Origin: an uncultured Acidimicrobiales bacterium
GTDB taxonomy: Bacteria; Actinomycetota; Acidimicrobiia; Acidimicrobiales; SHLQ01
Direction of reading: 5' to 3'
DNA length: 64,000 nt
NCBI GenBank assembly: GCA_938084885.1
Contig: CALKGG010000028.1
Span: forward strand, 1-64,000
The notes beneath the pieces were generated by a model. The model ran no database searches, was not told the origin of the DNA, and worked only from the letters and a program-made list of their open reading frames with translations. Below are positions 60,381 to 64,000 of this stretch, in pieces. Position 1 is the first letter of the stretch; the number at the start of each line of letters is the position of its first letter. Position numbers and translations under genes: made by a program.

Positions 60381-60478
60381 TAACTCTCAGAGCACTGCAC
60401 GTTTGGCGGAGCCAAAGGTGGTTAGTGAGCGAAGCGAACGGCGGATACATCGAAATCAACGGCGGGTACCGATCATGA
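60345..60478 (+). repeat. 36-bp direct repeat flanking a 62-bp insert at the argJ/argB junction
   Basis: The last 36 bp of argJ (60345-60380, GGATACATCGAAATCAACGC then TGGATACCGATCATGA) recur at 60443-60478 with two changes. The second copy ends with the argB start (ATGA). The 62 bp between (60381-60442) include GAGCGAAGCGAACG. Before the event, argJ and argB most likely overlapped by ATGA like the other genes of the operon. Confidence 0.85.
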
Positions 60479-61371
60479 ATGAACCGACCGCTCTAGATGT
60501 TGCCGACCGCGGATTTGAACCGTCCCGTCGCGCCCAGTCGCTGATCGAAGCGCTGCCGTATATCGAGCGCTTTCGGGGTGCGATCGTCGTCGTGAAATTC
60601 GGGGGCAACGCCATGGTCGACCCCGACCTCAGCCGCACGTTTGCTGAAGACATTGTCCTCTTACGCTCGGTTGGCTTGAAGCCCGTTGTCGTCCACGGTG
60701 GCGGCCCGCAGATCGGTGAGATGCTCGACAAGCTCGGCAAAGAAACCGAGTTTCGAGAAGGTCTGCGAGTGACCGACGCCGAAACCCTCGACGTTGCCCG
60801 CATGGTGCTCGTTGGCAAGGTCGGCCGTGACATCGTCGGCGCAATCAATGTGCACGGCGCCTACGCCGTTGGCTTGTCGGGCGAAGACGGCGGCCTTATC
60901 CGAGCATCGGCGCGCGATCCCGAGCTTGGTTTTGTCGGCAACATCGAGTCGGTCAACCCGAACATTGTCGAACGCCTCCTCGCCGAAGAGCTGATCCCGG
61001 TCATCTCGACGATTGGGTCCGACGCATTTGGGCAGGCCTACAACATCAACGCCGACACTGTCGCCGGTGCGCTCGCCGGTGCGCTGCGTGCCGAAAAGGC
61101 CGTCTATCTCACCGATGTTCCGGGTCTGCTCGCCGACGTTGATGATCCAGCAAGCCTCATTGCGCAGTCGACAGTGCCCGAACTCAACGCACTCATCGAC
61201 GACGGAACGATCGCCGGGGGGATGATCCCGAAGGTCGGCGCGTGCATCCACGCCGTCGAATCGGGCGCGACCGCCGCACATATGCTCGACGGGCGAGTAC
61301 CGCACGTCCTGCTGCTTGAACTCTTCACCGATGCGGGCATCGGAACAAAGATCACCCTTGGAGTCACATGA
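60475..61371 (+). CDS. argB: acetylglutamate kinase
   Basis: Phosphorylates N-acetylglutamate, often the arginine-inhibited step. From ATG 60475 it has 298 residues. Motifs are KFGGNAMVD near residue 41, VVHGGGPQIG near 73, the arginine-sensitive-type N-terminal helix (RAQSLIEALPYIERFRG), and YLTDVPGLL near 212. The longer open frame to 60271 crosses argJ and is not real. The start lies in the second copy of a duplicated sequence and has no clear ribosome binding site. The stop overlaps argD. Confidence 0.96.
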   Translation: MNEPTALDVADRGFEPSRRAQSLIEALPYIERFRGAIVVVKFGGNAMVDPDLSRTFAEDIVLLRSVGLKPVVVHGGGPQIGEMLDKLGKETEFREGLRVTDAETLDVARMVLVGKVGRDIVGAINVHGAYAVGLSGEDGGLIRASARDPELGFVGNIESVNPNIVERLLAEELIPVISTIGSDAFGQAYNINADTVAGALAGALRAEKAVYLTDVPGLLADVDDPASLIAQSTVPELNALIDDGTIAGGMIPKVGACIHAVESGATAAHMLDGRVPHVLLLELFTDAGIGTKITLGVT

Positions 61372-62648
61372 GTACCACCGTCCACACCGAAGCAGTGAAT
61401 GCCGGACCGGCACTCAGTTTCTGTCCAATGATGTCGAACTACGGCGCGCCATCACTCACTCTTGTCAAAGGCGAAGGTACCGAGGTCTGGGATGACCAAG
61501 GCCGTCGATACCTCGATTTCTTGTGCGGGCTTGCGGTCACAAGCCTGGGGCACAGCCACCCGGTAGTCACCGAAGCAATTCGTAACCAAGCAGGCACGCT
61601 CATGCACGTGAGCAACCTGTACAACACGCTTCCGGGGCCAGAAGTGGCGATCACACTCGATCGGCTGTTGCAAACCTTCAGCAGCGCTGCTGTTACACGG
61701 GCCGCCGACCCGACCGTGGTGACCGAGTCGCCGCGCAGCCAACGCGGCCAGGTCTTGTTCCAGAACTCGGGCGCCGAAGCCAACGAAGCAGCCATCAAGA
61801 TTGCTCGCAAATACAACGGTCGAGGTCGCCACGTGGTGCTGTCGGCGTTGCGCAGTTTCCACGGTCGGACGCTTGCCACGCTGCACGCCACCGGCCAACC
61901 CGAAAAGCACGAGGCGTTCGCTCCGCTTCCAGAGGGATTTCGCCACGCGGCCTACAACGATGTCGAGGCGATGGAAGCAGCGCTCGATCCGAGCGTCGGC
62001 GCAATCATCGTGGAGGCCATCCAAGGCGAAGGCGGCGTAAACACTCCCGATGCTGGCTATCTCAACGACCTGCGGGCGCTCTGCGACGACCGGCAGCTGC
62101 TCTTGATCCTCGACGAGATCCAGACCGGCGTTGCTCGGACCGGCGAGTGGTTCGCGTTTCAACACGACGCGGTCATGCCCGACATTGTCACCATGGCCAA
62201 GGGCCTCGGAAACGGCATGCCGATTGGTGCAGTGTGGGCCAAACGAGAGGTTGCTGAAGCCCTCAAGCCCGGCGACCACGGCTCGACGTTCGCGGGAGGC
62301 CCGCTTGCAGCGGCTGCAGCACGAGCAACACTTTCGGTGATGGAGCAGATGGATGCGCCTGCGGTTGCGACCCAAAAGGGAGCCGAGCTCACCAGTGCGC
62401 TTCTGGCCCTCGACGGCGTTGCGACAGTCCGGGGTAAGGGGATGCTGCTCGCGGCAGAACTGACTACCGATGGCCTTCGTGGTCGTACCGGCGGTGAAGT
62501 GTCGGCGGCGATCGCCGCGAACGGCGTTCTCACCAACGGCGTGACGGCGACATCGATCCGGTTCGCCCCACCGCTCACCGTGTCGTCGGGCGAGATCGAA
62601 GAAGCGATCCACAAGATCGACGCCGCCTTGAAGGGAGCGCAACTATGA
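61368..62648 (+). CDS. argD: acetylornithine aminotransferase
   Basis: PLP enzyme making N-acetylornithine. The 426 residues have the class III aminotransferase layout: VWDDQGRRYLDFLCGLAV near residue 41, NSGAEANEAAIKIARKY near 132, the PLP-contacting LILDEIQTGVARTG near 246 and the Schiff-base Lys in TMAKGLGNGMP near 279. It overlaps argB and argF by ATGA at each end. Confidence 0.95.
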   Translation: MSTTVHTEAVNAGPALSFCPMMSNYGAPSLTLVKGEGTEVWDDQGRRYLDFLCGLAVTSLGHSHPVVTEAIRNQAGTLMHVSNLYNTLPGPEVAITLDRLLQTFSSAAVTRAADPTVVTESPRSQRGQVLFQNSGAEANEAAIKIARKYNGRGRHVVLSALRSFHGRTLATLHATGQPEKHEAFAPLPEGFRHAAYNDVEAMEAALDPSVGAIIVEAIQGEGGVNTPDAGYLNDLRALCDDRQLLLILDEIQTGVARTGEWFAFQHDAVMPDIVTMAKGLGNGMPIGAVWAKREVAEALKPGDHGSTFAGGPLAAAAARATLSVMEQMDAPAVATQKGAELTSALLALDGVATVRGKGMLLAAELTTDGLRGRTGGEVSAAIAANGVLTNGVTATSIRFAPPLTVSSGEIEEAIHKIDAALKGAQL

Positions 62649-63538
62649 GACACCTGCTCGAAATCGATGATCTGACCGGCGACGAACTCGTACACGTGCT
62701 CGAACTCGCGCAAACGAGCACCCCACCGCAGGTCTTGTCGGGCAAAGGCATGGCGCTCGTGTTCGAAAAGCCGAGCCTGCGCACTCGCAACAGTATGGAG
62801 ATGGCCGTCTTTCAGCTCGGCGGGCACCCCGTGTACATCCAAAGCAATGAAATTGGACTCGATACCCGAGAGTCGGTCGAGGACGTCACCAACACACTCG
62901 CCGGATTCCACGCTGCGATTGGGGCTCGCGTGTTCGAACATTCAAAGGTTGAACGTATGGCAGCGGTCGACAGAATCCCGATCGTCAACTTGCTCAGCGA
63001 CGCAGCACATCCAATGCAGGCGTTGGCCGACGTGCTCACCATCATCGATGAGTTCGGGTCGGTTGAAGGACGAGTCGTCACCTACGTTGGCGATTCGAAC
63101 AATGTCACCCGGTCACTGGGCCTTGCTGTTGGCATGCTCGGTGGCATCTTTCGGATTGCATCGCCGATCGACTACAGCTTTGGCGAGGATGACCTCGCTC
63201 GACTGCGTTCTGCGGGGGGAGTGGTCGAGACGATGACCAACCCATACGAAGCAGTCGAGGGATGCGACGTTGTGTACAGCGATGTCTTTACCTCGATGGG
63301 CCAAGAGGCCGAAACCGACATTCGGTTGCGAGCGTTTGCCGACTATCAGATCAACGAATCGCTAATGGCGGCCGCTGGAGACGCTGTGTTCTTACATTGT
63401 TTGCCTGCGCACCGTGGCGAAGAGGTCACGAGCAACGTCGTCGACAGCCCCGCGAGCCGGGTCTGGAAGCTGGCCGAAAACCGTATGCACGCCGCCCGCG
63501 GCTATCTCGCGTTTGTTATCGGAGAATCAGAACTGTGA
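62645..63538 (+). CDS. argF: ornithine carbamoyltransferase
   Basis: Makes citrulline from ornithine and carbamoyl phosphate. The 297 residues have the carbamoyl-phosphate motif EKPSLRTRNSME near residue 40 (STRTR in most members; the Arg and Ser residues are kept), DAAHPMQALAD near 119 and HCLPAHRGEEV near 252. The HCLP motif marks it as an ornithine rather than an aspartate enzyme. The start overlaps argD (ATGA). A 112-nt spacer, unusual for this operon, separates it from argR. Confidence 0.94.
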   Translation: MRHLLEIDDLTGDELVHVLELAQTSTPPQVLSGKGMALVFEKPSLRTRNSMEMAVFQLGGHPVYIQSNEIGLDTRESVEDVTNTLAGFHAAIGARVFEHSKVERMAAVDRIPIVNLLSDAAHPMQALADVLTIIDEFGSVEGRVVTYVGDSNNVTRSLGLAVGMLGGIFRIASPIDYSFGEDDLARLRSAGGVVETMTNPYEAVEGCDVVYSDVFTSMGQEAETDIRLRAFADYQINESLMAAAGDAVFLHCLPAHRGEEVTSNVVDSPASRVWKLAENRMHAARGYLAFVIGESEL

Positions 63539-63650
63539 CCTTGGGTAGCCCGGAGGGACCGAGGGCGGAAATGGGCCTCTGGCCAGCAGCGGAGCATCGA
63601 GGAGCGCAGCGACAGATTGTGAACGCTGGAGCGACGAAGGAGCGGGACGT
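63539..63650 (+). other. argF-argR spacer with purine-rich repeats
   Basis: The 112 nt contain no supported gene. They hold GAGGGACCGAGGGCGG, GGAGCGCAGCGAC and GGAGCGACGAAGGAGCGG, and resemble the GAGCGAAGCGAAC motif of the argJ/argB insert. GGAGCGGGACGT before ATG 63651 serves as the argR ribosome binding site. Confidence 0.5.
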
Positions 63651-64000
63651 ATGAGCAAGACATCGCGTCAACATCGGATAGTGCAACTTTTGGGGGATGT
63701 GGCGGTCACTTCACAGACGCAGCTTGTTGAGCTGCTGCAAGCCGAGAACATCGAAGCGACCCAGGCCACGGTGTCTCGCGACCTCGAAGACATTGGAGCT
63801 ATCAAAGTTCGGGTTCCCGGCGGCGACCTTGTGTATGCGCTTCCAGAGCACACCAACGACCAAGTCGCTCCGCCCGATCATCTCCGCCGTGTCCTGAGCG
63901 ATTGGGTTGCAGAGGTTGCCCATTCGCACAATATCGTTGTTATCCGGACCCCTCCTGGGTCCGCGCATGTCGTTGCGTCCGCGCTCGACCGTTCAGGCCT
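63651..64000 (+). CDS. argR: arginine repressor (3' end outside window)
   Basis: Arginine-responsive repressor of the arg operon. From ATG 63651 about 116 codons are visible before the window ends, against roughly 150-170 in the family. The N-terminal winged helix is clear: SRQHRIVQLL, then TSQTQLVELL and the recognition segment EATQATVSRDLEDIGAIKVR (near residue 35). The C-terminal oligomerisation domain begins (NIVVIRTPPGSAHVVASALD). It is last in the operon it probably represses, with a candidate operator at 58029. Confidence 0.95.
   Translation, partial: MSKTSRQHRIVQLLGDVAVTSQTQLVELLQAENIEATQATVSRDLEDIGAIKVRVPGGDLVYALPEHTNDQVAPPDHLRRVLSDWVAEVAHSHNIVVIRTPPGSAHVVASALDRSG

Noticed and set aside
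60271-60474. argB starting at 60271
   Set aside because: That stretch overlaps argJ in another frame and the 62-bp insert; acetylglutamate kinase similarity starts just after ATG 60475.
1-64000. tRNA or rRNA genes
   Set aside because: Scanned for T-loop-like GTTCGANTC words and rRNA signatures; the few hits lie inside well-supported coding genes and lack the rest of a cloverleaf.

Overview
The window is a 64 kb stretch of a GC-rich actinobacterial chromosome, densely coded and mostly housekeeping. The best guess is a member of the class Acidimicrobiia. This is an inference from an actinobacterial gene order, a mycobacterial-type integration host factor (mIHF) beside gmk, a PriA that has lost its helicase motifs, a PyrR-type translational control site, many GTG starts, and the presence of DUF1844 and YibE/F genes. 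No rRNA, tRNA, CRISPR array, prophage or intact insertion sequence was seen.

Layout. (1) 1-11281: alaS (5' end outside the window), ruvX, mltG, aroE, a DUF4388 protein, a prepilin peptidase, aroB, an M24 peptidase, efp and nusB. This is the classic actinobacterial alaS-to-nusB order, but without aroK/aroC. (2) 11340-26678: a GNAT gene, then the pyrimidine operon pyrR-pyrB-pyrC-carA-carB-pyrD-pyrF. These genes overlap by 1-4 nt, and a good PyrR-binding hairpin lies in front of pyrR. They run on into mihF-gmk-rpoZ-coaBC-metK and, after a cluster of three palindromic repeats, priA. (3) 26692-34408: a small membrane protein, a YibE/F membrane protein, a molybdopterin oxidoreductase, two RNA/nucleic-acid methyltransferases, and def-fmt-rsmB. 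(4) 34409-39600, reverse strand: a TetR-led operon for a biotin-dependent acyl-CoA carboxylase of the methylcrotonyl-CoA type and an isovaleryl-CoA-type dehydrogenase, probably leucine or branched-acid breakdown. (5) 39659-46146: a large exported Asp-box protein, chorismate mutase, MoaB/MogA, ribD, a VOC protein, hisG and a DUF1844 protein. (6) 46195-64000: the conserved block infC-rpmI-rplT-rRNA methyltransferase-pheS-pheT-argC-argJ-argB-argD-argF-argR. Here it is interrupted by two groups of reverse-strand genes: a lipoprotein plus a HAD phosphatase, and a spondin protein, a GGDEF protein, a CoA transferase and an aldo/keto reductase.

Regulation is unusually readable. About nine transcription units begin with a TANNNT -10 box ending exactly 6-7 nt before the start codon, which is the signature of leaderless mRNAs. 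Other sites seen are the PyrR hairpin, a TetR operator, an ArgR-like operator over the argC promoter, a strong terminator after pheT, and a long infC leader. infC has no ATG, GTG or TTG start for its conserved N-terminus and probably begins at AUA. The rRNA methyltransferase after rplT likewise lacks a standard start for its conserved N-terminal part.

The features most worth following up are the leaderless promoter pattern, the palindrome cluster before priA, the 36-bp duplication that splits the argJ/argB junction, the duplicated two-cysteine module in the large exported protein, and the circularly permuted CoA transferase. I did not find a clearly new defence or mobile system in the window.
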